A DNA stretch of 64,000 nucleotides from Candidatus Brocadia sp. (lineage in GTDB: Bacteria > Planctomycetota > Brocadiia > Brocadiales > Brocadiaceae). The translations under genes and the position numbers were made by a program. Where the stretch lies: assembly GCA_011525665.1 (NCBI GenBank), contig WYAU01000040.1, forward strand, positions 50,865 to 114,864, in the 5' to 3' direction. Below the pieces are notes generated by a model. The model searched no databases and was not told the DNA's origin. It worked only from the letters and a program-made list of their open reading frames with translations. This document shows positions 17,657 to 26,404 of this stretch, piece by piece (the stretch's first letter is position 1; each line of letters opens with the position of its first letter).

Positions 17657-19036
17657 ATGACTATCTCAGACAAAGTAAACCGCCGTGTAAGGTCTATGTT
17701 TCAGACTTTCCTGAAGGGAAGGCTTGCCAGGAGCGCCTCCGGTTCATTCGGGCTCAAAATAGCCTCCGCAGGGTTATCATTTATCATAGGACTATTACTG
17801 GCGCGACTGCTTGGTACCGCTGGCTATGGAACCTATGCCTATGCCATGAACTGGGTAGGCTTGCTTGCAGTGCCGGGGGCATTGGGTCTGGACAGGTTGC
17901 TTGTGAGGGAAGTCGCTGCATACGAAACAAACGCAGAGTGGTGTCTGATGAGAGGCATCCTCCGGTGGTCCAATCAGACAGTGCTGATTGTTTCTTTGGG
18001 TTTGGCATTGTTAGCGGCTTTCACCGGTTGCATCCTTGTAAGCCGTAAGGATTCTTTGATGTTAAACTCCCTTTTGATAGCGCTGATATTGCTTCCGATG
18101 GTTACGCTTATCAGGCTGAGGCAGTCTGTATTAAGAGGGCTTAACAGGGTAATCGCCGGTCAGATGCCGGAAATGCTCTTCCAGCCGATCTTTTTTATCT
18201 GTTTTGTTGGTGCAGCATATCTGTTTCTTGGCAGGGATTTAACTCCGCCGCTGGTACTGGGAATAAACATTGCTGCAACCGGTATCACCTTCATCATTGG
18301 AACGAGGGTATTGCTCAAAACGCTTCCGACAACTATCAAAGAAACCTTTCCTTCTTACAAAACACAGGAATGGATACAGAGCGCTTTGCCCCTGATGTTA
18401 ATCGCCGGAATGAAAATAATAAATGCCAGGACAGACCTTCTTATGCTTGGGGCGATAAGAGGGCCAAAAGAGGCGGGTATTTATGCGGTTGCCAATCGCG
18501 GGGCAGAATTAATCTCCTTCATCCTGATTGCGATTAACACCGCGCTGGCACCCACCGTTGTAAATCTTTTTGCTGCGGGAGAAATGAAGAAACTGCAAAA
18601 CATCATCACCAGGAGCACAAGGATTATCCTCGTATTCTCCCTGCCCGCCGGCCTTGCCTTTATCGCCTTCGGTCATTGGTTTTTACTCCTCTTTGGAGAG
18701 GCCTTCACGCAAGGCAGGGCAACCCTTGCAATTCTCTCCGTTGGACAAATTGTCAACGCTTCAATGGGATCGGTAGGTCTCTTGCTTGTTATGACCGGGC
18801 ACGAGAAGAGCGCAGCCATCGGTGTGGGAATCAGCGCAGCTTTGAATGTCATTCTGAACGCCCTCTTCATACCAAAATGGGGCGACGCAGGGGCTGCGAT
18901 TGCTACAGCAAGCAGCATGGTTACCTGGAATATTCTGCTGGCAATATGGGTATATAAAAAGCTGGGAATCCATTCTACCGTGTTGGGCGAATTTGTGCCC
19001 TGGAGGAAAAGACGACGGAGCCCGTCTCTTGAGTGA
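17657..19036 (+). CDS. Oligosaccharide flippase (Wzx-like, MOP superfamily)
   Basis: The 459-residue polytopic protein contains LKIASAGLSFIIGLLLARLL followed by GTAGYGTYAYAMNW, the signature N-terminal pair of polysaccharide flippases, and about 12 to 14 hydrophobic helices. It would move lipid-linked sugars across the cytoplasmic membrane. Translation may start at 17657 or at M14 (ATG 17696, MFQTFLKGR), which has a weak AAGG upstream and fits family length. Its neighbours, two sulfotransferases and a glycosyltransferase, suggest a sulfated surface glycan. It is distinct in sequence from the flippase at 3685. Confidence 0.87.
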   Translation: MTISDKVNRRVRSMFQTFLKGRLARSASGSFGLKIASAGLSFIIGLLLARLLGTAGYGTYAYAMNWVGLLAVPGALGLDRLLVREVAAYETNAEWCLMRGILRWSNQTVLIVSLGLALLAAFTGCILVSRKDSLMLNSLLIALILLPMVTLIRLRQSVLRGLNRVIAGQMPEMLFQPIFFICFVGAAYLFLGRDLTPPLVLGINIAATGITFIIGTRVLLKTLPTTIKETFPSYKTQEWIQSALPLMLIAGMKIINARTDLLMLGAIRGPKEAGIYAVANRGAELISFILIAINTALAPTVVNLFAAGEMKKLQNIITRSTRIILVFSLPAGLAFIAFGHWFLLLFGEAFTQGRATLAILSVGQIVNASMGSVGLLLVMTGHEKSAAIGVGISAALNVILNALFIPKWGDAGAAIATASSMVTWNILLAIWVYKKLGIHSTVLGEFVPWRKRRRSPSLE

Positions 19037-19110
19037 TCGTACGCGCCGCCAAAGAACGGTACTGTCTCACGTCAGGGAATGAAACAGGCGCCGTGCCTTC
19101 ATCAGGGTGA

Positions 19111-19920
19111 ATGCTGGAAAAGGAAGGTTTCTGCCTTATGGGCAAGCCACAAAATGTCAGTGAAAAGAAGGTGAGCTTCGTAATTGCCGGTGCTCAGAAA
19201 GGGGGGACCTCGGCCCTTGACGCCTATCTGAGAGAACATCCGGAAATCTGTATGGCGGATAAAAAGGAAGTGCACTTTTTTGACACGGAAAGCTACTTTC
19301 AAAAGGAAAAAGTCGACTATTCTGTATATCATTCATTCTTTCGCCCAAAATCGTCACAGAAATTACTTGGTGAAACCACACCCATTTATATGTATTGGTA
19401 CGACGCGCCACGGCGTATCTGGCAATACAATCCTTCTCTGAAAATTATCATCCTTTTACGCAATCCGATTGACAGGGCATACTCACATTGGAATATGGAA
19501 AGAGACAGGAATGCAGACAATTTGTCGTTTTGGGATGCCATTCAAAATGAGTCGGCAAGATGCCGGGAGGCCTTGCCCTATCAACACCGGTTGTACTCTT
19601 ATATCGACAGGGGATTTTATTCGGAACAACTGCGAAGGATATGGACATACTTTCCGAAAAAACAAACACTCATCTTGAAATCCGAAGACCTCAAAATCAA
19701 ACCGGGAGAGACGCTTGAAAAGGTATGCCATTTCCTTAACGTCAGTTGCTTCCAAAGCATTGCACTAAAGAATGTGCATAGCAGGCCATATGTTTCCTCT
19801 CTGAATCGCAAAGAGTGGGAATATCTGATGCTACAGTTTGAACATGAGATAAGGAACTTGGAGAGAATATTGGGTTGGAATTGCAATGATTGGCTTGAAG
19901 CTCCACGACACATGACGTAG
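19111..19920 (+). CDS. PAPS-dependent sulfotransferase
   Basis: The 269-residue protein has the 5'-phosphosulfate loop AGAQKGGTSAL (residues 26-36) and a 3'-phosphate segment LLRNPIDRAYSHWNM (~residues 114-130). These are the two defining PAPS-binding elements of the Sulfotransfer_1/heparan-sulfate type family. Family enzymes move sulfate from PAPS to a sugar or other hydroxyl or amino group in the cytoplasm. An AGGG lies just upstream of the first ATG; M10 (19138) is an alternative start. It lies 74 bp after the flippase on the same strand and likely forms a two-gene unit with it. Acceptor unknown; sulfation of a surface glycan is inferred. Confidence 0.87.
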   Translation: MLEKEGFCLMGKPQNVSEKKVSFVIAGAQKGGTSALDAYLREHPEICMADKKEVHFFDTESYFQKEKVDYSVYHSFFRPKSSQKLLGETTPIYMYWYDAPRRIWQYNPSLKIIILLRNPIDRAYSHWNMERDRNADNLSFWDAIQNESARCREALPYQHRLYSYIDRGFYSEQLRRIWTYFPKKQTLILKSEDLKIKPGETLEKVCHFLNVSCFQSIALKNVHSRPYVSSLNRKEWEYLMLQFEHEIRNLERILGWNCNDWLEAPRHMT

Positions 19921-19945
19921 CCGTGGCATGATCAGGCAGGAGTGC

Positions 19946-20809
19946 TTACGGCGAAGTACGCCCCTCACAACTTGTTTTATTATTCAAGAATTCTTCTATG
20001 CTTTCTTTGCTATAAAAATTCCAGTATGCCCCGTCTGTTTTCAAAAGCCGCTCTCCAAGAGAACGCATCACTTGTGTATCATACAAATTGTTCCTGTTCC
20101 TATTCTCCAATTTTTCATTGAGCATATTGGCGCCGGGGACGATGACCTTCAATGCGTTCCCTCCCGAAGAGACGATATCCTCATAGTAAATAACCGTATC
20201 ATGAGAAAGAAATTGGTGATATTGCTTAAAAAACCACGACAAGAGATATAACTGTCTTTCAATCCGGTCGTCAATTTTCGCAAGGGCATCTTTTAAGTGA
20301 ATATCCAAATTTTCCGCAGCCGGTGCATGGCCGGATTGAACCGGGAATTCGACGCTGTTCCATGATGTTAGTACAGATAATGGATTTCTAATTACGGCAT
20401 ATACAGGAAACCGCTCAACTAATGCCTCCAATAGGGCAGTGAAAGCAGAGGGATGTTTAACAATCAAAGCAAAGTTAGCCTCCAGCGTCTTCCCGATAGG
20501 AATTTCGGTATGAGACGCTATGCTTGCCCGAAGACCTGAAACTGAGTATGTGCCTGCTACCGGATTGTCTGGCACCTTTCCATTCACTTGTTTTGATATT
20601 GCCTTTTTCCTTTTACGTATAGACGCTCGCATTTGGTCAAAAAATGCCTCAATGTGATCACACGCGAAAGAGCGCTTCTTGTATTTTGCAAGCTTCCTTA
20701 CTTCCATCGGTTCATGCAGGGCCACAGTATTTGGTACCCTGTTTAATAGATGGCACGTTAACGTAGTTCCGGAACGCGGCAGCCCCGTTACGATGATATT
20801 ATTATCCAC
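19946..20809 (-). CDS. Sulfotransferase family protein
   Basis: The 287-residue protein begins with the PAPS 5'-phosphosulfate loop TGLPRSGTTLTCHLLNRV (residues 8-25), and a VIRNPLSVLTSWNS segment matches the 3'-phosphate site. The start is GTG at 20809, directly after the TAA of the glycosyltransferase with no spacing; GGAG lies ~10 nt upstream inside that gene, so the two are translationally coupled. It converges on the other sulfotransferase with a 25-bp gap. The two sulfotransferases are not close paralogues and probably act on different positions or acceptors. The substrate cannot be deduced. Confidence 0.83.
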   Translation of the reverse strand: MDNNIIVTGLPRSGTTLTCHLLNRVPNTVALHEPMEVRKLAKYKKRSFACDHIEAFFDQMRASIRKRKKAISKQVNGKVPDNPVAGTYSVSGLRASIASHTEIPIGKTLEANFALIVKHPSAFTALLEALVERFPVYAVIRNPLSVLTSWNSVEFPVQSGHAPAAENLDIHLKDALAKIDDRIERQLYLLSWFFKQYHQFLSHDTVIYYEDIVSSGGNALKVIVPGANMLNEKLENRNRNNLYDTQVMRSLGERLLKTDGAYWNFYSKESIEEFLNNKTSCEGRTSP

Positions 20810-21757
20810 TTACATTTTCTCCCAAACGTGGTTTATCTTTTCTAATATTTCGAGAAAGGACTCCCTCTCTTTTTTTATCGAGTACCTGTCGGCCGTTTCA
20901 TATGCCCTGGTAATCATCCGATCTTTTTTCGAACCGTCGATGTGTAGCACACTATCAAGTGCGCACAAAATGCTTTCCAGATTATAATCGGGCATTAAGC
21001 AATTATCATTATCGTAACAAAAAGAGCGGTTGCCTATACAGTCAGGACATACAACCAAAGCGCCGAGGGCCATTCCTTCAATGGCCGGTAAATAAAAACC
21101 CTCCCGGTAATCCGGCAAAAACACGACCACCTTTGCCTTATGTACTGTATTCAGATAATCAGGGCGTGGCATGCTTGCCGTTAATATCTTTATCTGTCTG
21201 CCCGGCGCATGAAATTTTCTCAGTATCTGAAGACCGAGTTCTGGCTGTTTCAGCGCAGCAATTAATACATCAATTTCTTTTTCTGATGGGTCAATCGGGT
21301 GAGGAAGGTCTTGAAGGTTTATCCCGTTCGGAATGGGAAAAACAGGACCATTTACCTTTCCTGTTTTTTCTATTGCTGAAGCAACCTCCTCGCTTACACA
21401 TATCCTTATTGCCTTATACTCAAGGAAAGAATAGAGATCTTCATTTGGATCCGCGTGCCTGACGTGCTGAACATAGTTAATAACCGGGATGGGCGATTTC
21501 TTCCTCTGGTTTTTATGAAGTATTAACCAGTCTTTTCCCCCCAGAAATAAAATATCAGCATCGGAAGGATTCCAAGAGGTGAGAGCCTGATCCTTTAATT
21601 TCAGCCATGGATTTGTGTCATCCCAAACGGTCCGCTTAGAAAAATAAATTTTAGGGCGATAGCTATATGAGTGCATGACATGGTTAAAATAATCCCAAAC
21701 TTTTAAGTGACCACCCTGAAATCGTCTAAAATCTCTATAAAACAATACTGTCTTCAT
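20810..21757 (-). CDS. Glycosyltransferase, GT-B fold (GT4-like)
   Basis: The protein has a Rossmann-like N-terminus and the C-terminal EGFYLPAIEGMALGALVV segment typical of GT4 retaining glycosyltransferases (E-x7-E). MKTVLFYRDF at 21757 is chosen as start because it opens directly on the first beta strand; an upstream in-frame ATG at 21805 would add 16 polar residues, and neither has a good Shine-Dalgarno site. It would transfer a nucleotide-activated sugar to a lipid-linked or glycan acceptor in the cytoplasm. It is followed without a gap by a sulfotransferase, suggesting a sugar that is added and then sulfated. Donor and acceptor are unknown. Confidence 0.78.
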   Translation of the reverse strand: MKTVLFYRDFRRFQGGHLKVWDYFNHVMHSYSYRPKIYFSKRTVWDDTNPWLKLKDQALTSWNPSDADILFLGGKDWLILHKNQRKKSPIPVINYVQHVRHADPNEDLYSFLEYKAIRICVSEEVASAIEKTGKVNGPVFPIPNGINLQDLPHPIDPSEKEIDVLIAALKQPELGLQILRKFHAPGRQIKILTASMPRPDYLNTVHKAKVVVFLPDYREGFYLPAIEGMALGALVVCPDCIGNRSFCYDNDNCLMPDYNLESILCALDSVLHIDGSKKDRMITRAYETADRYSIKKERESFLEILEKINHVWEKM

Positions 21758-21938
21758 GTTATTCAAAAATGGTTGAATCCTGGAGGAAAAGCTGTCGAAA
21801 AGCATTTAGAAATCTTTAAAAATGTATTGTCAGAAATAAAGAATCCAAGAGCAATGACGAGATACATAAAAAAACGGACAAGCGCGTTTTGCACGCCACC
21901 CTCTCCTTTTGAAAATGCCTTGTACGCGGTAATACATT

Positions 21939-22250
21939 TCACACGCTCCTCTGCTTTGATATATCTATTAACAATTGAATCACCGTATCTATACGTTGGT
22001 TTAACTGCCCGATCTGTGAATCTATCTTCTGATTTAATTGCCCTATCTCCTGCCTGACCTGCCCTATCTCCTGCCTGATCTGCCCAACTTGTGTATCTAT
22101 CTTCTGATTCAAAAACCTGAAATCCTCTTCCTGTCTCCGCTTTACCTCATCTATTGCATCCTTTATCTCTTTCGTCCTCTCATCCACTACCTCATATATC
22201 AACTCAAGCGTCACCTTTTTTAACGCACCGGATATCCATTCTTTTACCAT
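21939..22250 (-). CDS. Coiled-coil protein with heptad repeats, function unknown
   Basis: The 103-residue protein starts MVKEWISGALKKVTLELI and continues as one long coiled coil with near-identical heptads (GQIRQEI, GQVRQEI, GQLNQKI, GQLNQRI). The repeats are also near-identical at the DNA level (~22030-22110), so the copy number may vary between strains. No signal peptide or membrane segment is seen. It lies between the glycosyltransferase and the winged-helix gene, all on the minus strand. Function is not recognised; an oligomerising or scaffold role would be a guess. Confidence 0.6.
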   Translation of the reverse strand: MVKEWISGALKKVTLELIYEVVDERTKEIKDAIDEVKRRQEEDFRFLNQKIDTQVGQIRQEIGQVRQEIGQLNQKIDSQIGQLNQRIDTVIQLLIDISKQRSV

Positions 22251-22492
22251 CGAACGGCCTCCTTAAAAATCAATATCAAGGTATGCCGGCGTCTCCTCCC
22301 GGCACAAGCTCTGCAAAAAATCGCGTTTCCAAACGGGTTAAACAGATATTAAAACGATTTCAGCACACAGCTTAAATGCATTAACTGAACCGAGACAGTT
22401 GCACTACCGGTTCTCATTCGCAGGGTGTATTACAATTCGCCTTATCAGGTTAATATGAAATTTTATACATCAAATTGTCAACTAAAATTTTG

Positions 22493-23062
22493 CTAAATTC
22501 TAATATCGACAATTTTTATGGAATCGGGTATTTGTTTTATCGTATATGCATCCACTTCCTTTGTTACCAGGAGGAAATCAGGGGCGTATTTATGTATTTC
22601 ATCAATTCCTACCACATGATACCCAAATATCCTGATCTTTAGTTCGTTATCAATAATCGCAACAAGATCTATTTCTTTATCCTGAATGACTAAGTAGGCC
22701 ATCTCCATGAGGTCTGTTATACCGTAAATAGCAACAGAATTTTTGCCATGTAAGGGGATGCTATTGATCTTATTTTCAACGTCTTTTCTGACGGCCTTGT
22801 AGAAATGAAAATTCCTGTCAAAAAATTTATAGGCCATCTGTGTTTTTTCGGCAATCCCCTTGGGTGTCAGAATGTACCGTATCCTTCGGGGGTTTACCCC
22901 CAGCATTTTTACCAATCCCCTCTTCGTGAGTTTTTTTAAAGCAAAATTTATGGAGGCTACGTTAATGCCCAACTGCAGGGAGAGCTGGCGCTGGGAGATC
23001 TGTTCGCCGTTTTCAATTGACTGAAGGATGTTATATTGCGTGATTTCTTCCTGGTTAGACAT
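22493..23062 (-). CDS. MarR-like winged-helix transcriptional regulator
   Basis: Residues ~5-75 form a winged helix-turn-helix (SQRQLSLQLGINVASINFAL, then a wing ending RRIRYILTPKGIAEK). Residues ~100-189 form an alpha/beta domain (SVAIYGITDLMEMAYLVI, LVAIIDNELK), which looks like a nucleotide- or ligand-binding fold and resembles the region beyond the HTH in exopolysaccharide-associated MarR-type regulators. It probably senses a metabolite and regulates the nearby surface-glycan genes. Repeat copy B lies 182 bp upstream of its start and points toward it. Its ligand and targets are unknown. Confidence 0.75.
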   Translation of the reverse strand: MSNQEEITQYNILQSIENGEQISQRQLSLQLGINVASINFALKKLTKRGLVKMLGVNPRRIRYILTPKGIAEKTQMAYKFFDRNFHFYKAVRKDVENKINSIPLHGKNSVAIYGITDLMEMAYLVIQDKEIDLVAIIDNELKIRIFGYHVVGIDEIHKYAPDFLLVTKEVDAYTIKQIPDSIKIVDIRI

Positions 23063-23243
23063 AAATCGCTCATTTTACCCAAAATCAAGGGACTCTCTTT
23101 TGATCCCCACTGCAATCTTGAGCAAATTCCAAAACTCTCACCCGGCGGAGGGATGAATCATGGCATCTTTTTTGAGACAGAAAGGGTTTTCCGTGAAGAG
23201 ATTGTGTATGAATGGCAAGTCCGTAAGCAAATATTTTATAAAG

Positions 23244-23346
23244 ATTCCTCCCGCAGCTTTACATACTGCGGGAGGAACGGGGTCTCTCGATTGGGTGATG
23301 TGAGAGATCGTGTTTGTAATTACAAACGTTTATTTTTCTAAACGTT
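23244..23346 (-). repeat. Structured dispersed repeat, copy B
   Basis: Reverse-complemented, this region aligns with copy A (17453-17550): GTTTAGAAAAATAAACGTTT, a TCTCTC...GAGAGA hairpin and a 12-bp stem of TTCCTCCCGCAG with CTGCGGGAGGAA. The loop of the last stem differs from copy A while the stem is unchanged. It is oriented toward the winged-helix regulator gene. The pair brackets 17.5-23.3 kb in inverted orientation. Confidence 0.6.
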
Positions 23347-23397
23347 TATCATTTAAAACATTTTTGAAGAAAATGTCAACAGAAAAAACAAAAAATT

Positions 23398-24276
23398 TCA
23401 CTGCTTCACGTTAAGCTCTTCTAATGTTTCCTGGGCAAGTTCCCTGACGGAGCCGTCTTCATCATTGAGGGCGCTCTTTATAAATTCGATGGCGGCCTCG
23501 CCGCCCACTTCGCCTAACGCCTCTACGGCGCTTTCCCGTACCCAGGGATCTCGATCCCTGAGTGCAACCGAGAGGGGTTCGACAATGCCTTTGTCGCCTA
23601 TATCCAGCAAGGCATCAATAGCGCTTAATCGAACGTCTTCAACAGGATCATTCGCCAGCGCCTTTGAGATGGTTTCTATAGCCCTGGGATCTTTGCTTTC
23701 CCCCAAAGCGATAATTGCATCTTCTCTCATCCCTGCATCTTCATTTTCCAGGGCATCTTTTACGAGGGATTCAAAGGTGGCCTTTTCTTTTTTTGGTTTC
23801 TCTTTTCTGGCAACAGGCGTCATTGGCCTGGGAAGGGCTTTATTCGGAGGCGCCTCTTTTGCCGGTGTATAAATTTCTTTGGACTTGCTGGCGCTAATAA
23901 TAGCCAGTTTTCCTTCTCTTGTCTCATGGAGGGCATAAGCAAAGGCGTAGTTTTTGTCTTTAAGTATCCGGCGCACTCCTTCGCCTATGGGTATGTTTTG
24001 GAATTCTACGGTGACGGTTCCCTCGATCGAGTCGCTCAGCCATATCCGGGCTCCGCTCTGCGACATGATTTCTTTTAAGACCTTTTCCAGCGGAGAATTT
24101 CTTATCTTTGCTGATATGTGCCCATTGCTAAATTTGATATCGAGGACTTCTTCACCTGCCGGTGCGTCCGCCTGAAGGTTATGTTCCATGCTGGCAGTGG
24201 AAAGAAACAGGGAGACCGTGCCCGCCAGGAAACCGATTCGTGCATAGTGGTACATACTGTTTTTAAAAGGAAGCAT
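23398..24276 (-). CDS. Exported STN-like / HEAT-repeat protein
   Basis: The 292-residue protein starts with a hydrophobic leader (ARIGFLAGTVSLFLSTAS). Residues ~45-125 resemble the secretin/TonB short N-terminal (STN) domain (ISAKIRNSPLEKVLKEIM, then VTVEFQNIPIGEGVRRIL). A Lys/Pro-rich linker leads to four to five HEAT-like repeats (~170-290) with DPRAIETISKAL and DPWVRESAVEALGEVGG. It is probably periplasmic and protein-binding. It ends the UXS, flavodoxin, PMM operon, with its start 4 bp after the phosphomannomutase stop. No enzymatic motif is present. The function is inferred only as an adaptor or assembly protein. Confidence 0.72.
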   Translation of the reverse strand: MLPFKNSMYHYARIGFLAGTVSLFLSTASMEHNLQADAPAGEEVLDIKFSNGHISAKIRNSPLEKVLKEIMSQSGARIWLSDSIEGTVTVEFQNIPIGEGVRRILKDKNYAFAYALHETREGKLAIISASKSKEIYTPAKEAPPNKALPRPMTPVARKEKPKKEKATFESLVKDALENEDAGMREDAIIALGESKDPRAIETISKALANDPVEDVRLSAIDALLDIGDKGIVEPLSVALRDRDPWVRESAVEALGEVGGEAAIEFIKSALNDEDGSVRELAQETLEELNVKQ

Positions 24277-24280
24277 AGTG

Positions 24281-25813
24281 CTATAAGGATTTACCCTGAA
24301 TAATATTGATTAATAGTTTTTTTCCCCTCTCCATGATTTCATGCGTCCTTCCTTCCAGATTTAACCGGAGGAGGGGTTCGGTATTGGATTTTCTCACGTT
24401 GAACCACCAGTCATTGTATTCTACGGTAACTCCATCCAGATGGTCTGCCTTTCCATTGGAAAATTTTTTCGTAATCTCTGCAATCTTCGCATCCTTATCA
24501 TCCACCTCAAAATTTATTTCACCGGTAGAATAGTACCTTTTCAGCGGCGCCACGATGTTTGAAAAAGGAATGCGTTTTGAGCTCAGGATGTCCAGGACCA
24601 TGAGAAAAGCGATCATCCCGGAATCCGAATAGTAATTATCCCGAAAATAGTAATGCCCTGAGAGTTCGCCTCCAAAAACCGCCTTTTTTTCCCGGAGGGT
24701 CGCCTTCATATAGGCATGGCCAACCCGTTCACGATACGGGATACCGCCTGCAGCCTTTATTTCTTCAGGAACGATCCAACTCGACCGGAGGTCGTAGAGA
24801 ACCGCTGCCCCTTTTTCCCGTTCCAGAAATTGCCGTGCAATCAAGGCCGTAATGATATCGCATCCAACTGCCCTTCCCATCTCATCGACAAAGACGCACC
24901 GGTCGGCATCTCCGTCAAAAGCAACCCCCAGGTGAGCCCGCGTCTCACGCACCTTATTTTGCAAATCAACAAGATTTTCAGGTTTTAAAGGATTGGCTTC
25001 GTGGTTGGGGAAATTCCCATCCAGTTCAAAATAGAGGGGGATGATTTCAATGGGAAGCCCCTCACAGACGACGGGAACTGTTTTGCCGGCCATCCCGTTT
25101 CCCGCATCGATTACTATGCGGAGGTGTCGCAGGTTGTTTGCAAATTTCAGGACGTGCTTCTTATAATCTCCGAAAATGTCGCTTTGGATGACCTTGCCAA
25201 GCTGTTCTCCGCGCGGGGGGTGGTACTGTTTTGTCAGTTTTGCAATCCGCCCTATGCCCGTTTCATAACTGAGCGGGATGGCCTGTTTCCTGCATATTTT
25301 CAATCCGTTATATTCGGCGGGGTTATGAGAGGCGGTAACCATAACGCTGCCATCGTACCTGTAATGGCCCACGGCAAAATAGGTCATCTCCGTTGAAACG
25401 ACGCCCACATTGATAACATTCAATCCTGCCGTGCATAAACCGTCAATCAGGGCATTGGTAAGTGGCTTGGAAGACGGTCTCATATCCCTGCCTACGACTA
25501 TGTTTTTCACTTCCGGATTTTCTTCCTTAAAAAACTGGGCTATGGCCGTTCCGATCTTGTGTGCCGTCTGGTCATTTATCTCTGATGGATATTTCCCGCG
25601 GATATCGTAACTCTTAAAGATATTTACCGCCAGTTTGGATTCGGCATGTAATTGGTTCGCGCTCGTCGGTTCAACCTTTTCCAGACATACATTGCATTTG
25701 GGATAATTTACCCTCTGTCTTCCCTTGCATACAGAATCGCTAATGGTATAGGACTCGCCGGGACAACGGCGCTGCCTTTCTTCATCCCTCTCGGCTGCCG
25801 GACTTTTTTTCAT
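24281..25813 (-). CDS. Phosphomannomutase/phosphoglucomutase (alpha-D-phosphohexomutase)
   Basis: The 510-residue enzyme carries all four phosphohexomutase signatures: IFKSYDIRGKYP, the catalytic phosphoserine loop VTASHNPAEYNG (S162), the metal loop DGDADRC (~residue 300) and the sugar-binding GGELSGHYYFRD, plus a C-terminal phosphate-binding RKSNTEPLLRLN. It interconverts hexose 6- and 1-phosphates, feeding GDP-mannose or UDP-glucose type donors. About 65 residues precede the usual start, including a PKCNVC cysteine pair; this may be a real extension or an over-long start call. It sits between the flavodoxin-fold gene and the HEAT gene in a nucleotide-sugar operon. Confidence 0.9.
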   Translation of the reverse strand: MKKSPAAERDEERQRRCPGESYTISDSVCKGRQRVNYPKCNVCLEKVEPTSANQLHAESKLAVNIFKSYDIRGKYPSEINDQTAHKIGTAIAQFFKEENPEVKNIVVGRDMRPSSKPLTNALIDGLCTAGLNVINVGVVSTEMTYFAVGHYRYDGSVMVTASHNPAEYNGLKICRKQAIPLSYETGIGRIAKLTKQYHPPRGEQLGKVIQSDIFGDYKKHVLKFANNLRHLRIVIDAGNGMAGKTVPVVCEGLPIEIIPLYFELDGNFPNHEANPLKPENLVDLQNKVRETRAHLGVAFDGDADRCVFVDEMGRAVGCDIITALIARQFLEREKGAAVLYDLRSSWIVPEEIKAAGGIPYRERVGHAYMKATLREKKAVFGGELSGHYYFRDNYYSDSGMIAFLMVLDILSSKRIPFSNIVAPLKRYYSTGEINFEVDDKDAKIAEITKKFSNGKADHLDGVTVEYNDWWFNVRKSNTEPLLRLNLEGRTHEIMERGKKLLINIIQGKSL

Positions 25814-25825
25814 ACGTGTTTCCCC

Positions 25826-26404
25826 TCACAGTTCAAGCAACTGTCTGCCCGCATCAAACGCCTGCTGCAATAGCTCCTGCCGCTTCTGTACGGCGCCTTT
25901 TTCTTCCAGACCGGCAGATAATATATTACCCACATATTTCGTGTCTAATACATGGAAAAAAGACTTTATTGTTTTTACGGCGCCGGTAAACAGCCCTTCT
26001 CCATCATCACGTGCTGCAGTTGCGATAAAAAAACCCTTAGCAAACCTCCCATTTTCACGGATCGGCAGGTTTAAGATATATTTCCTGGCCCAAAAGGCCT
26101 GGCAACGATCGATAAGTGCCTTCAGTTGAGCGCTTACACCCATAAAGTAGATAGGGGTGGCAACAATAATACCGTGGGCATCCACAAGCCGGGAATAAAC
26201 GGCTTGCATATCGTCACCAATGACACACACCCCCTTTTCAAAACAGCCACCGCAGGAATTGCAGGGGGCAATCTGTAAATCACGCACAATGATCTTTTCA
26301 ACATCGGCATTACTTGCCTCTGCTCCTTTCATGGCTTGATCAAGCAATACGTCAGAGTTACCATGGGGACGCGGGCTGCCAAAGATGCCAAGCACTTTTT
26401 TCAT
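25826..26404 (-). CDS. Flavodoxin-fold NAD(P)H-dependent FMN reductase / iron-sulfur flavoprotein-like
   Basis: The 192-residue protein opens with the flavodoxin-like FMN loop [16 protein letters not shown] and has a [13 protein letters not shown] cysteine cluster (~residues 48-60), as in iron-sulfur flavoproteins. [18 protein letters not shown] is the conserved second FMN-contact region. Such proteins move electrons from NAD(P)H or ferredoxin to small acceptors. Its start codon overlaps the stop of the UDP-sugar decarboxylase gene by 4 bp, so the two are coupled. The physiological acceptor is unknown, and the link to sugar metabolism is positional only. Confidence 0.82.
   Translation of the reverse strand: MKKVLGIFGSPRPHGNSDVLLDQAMKGAEASNADVEKIIVRDLQIAPCNSCGGCFEKGVCVIGDDMQAVYSRLVDAHGIIVATPIYFMGVSAQLKALIDRCQAFWARKYILNLPIRENGRFAKGFFIATAARDDGEGLFTGAVKTIKSFFHVLDTKYVGNILSAGLEEKGAVQKRQELLQQAFDAGRQLLEL

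Noticed and set aside
22030..22110. Short direct repeats considered as CRISPR or minisatellite
   Set aside because: They lie in the coding frame of the coiled-coil gene and encode heptads; there are no spacers.
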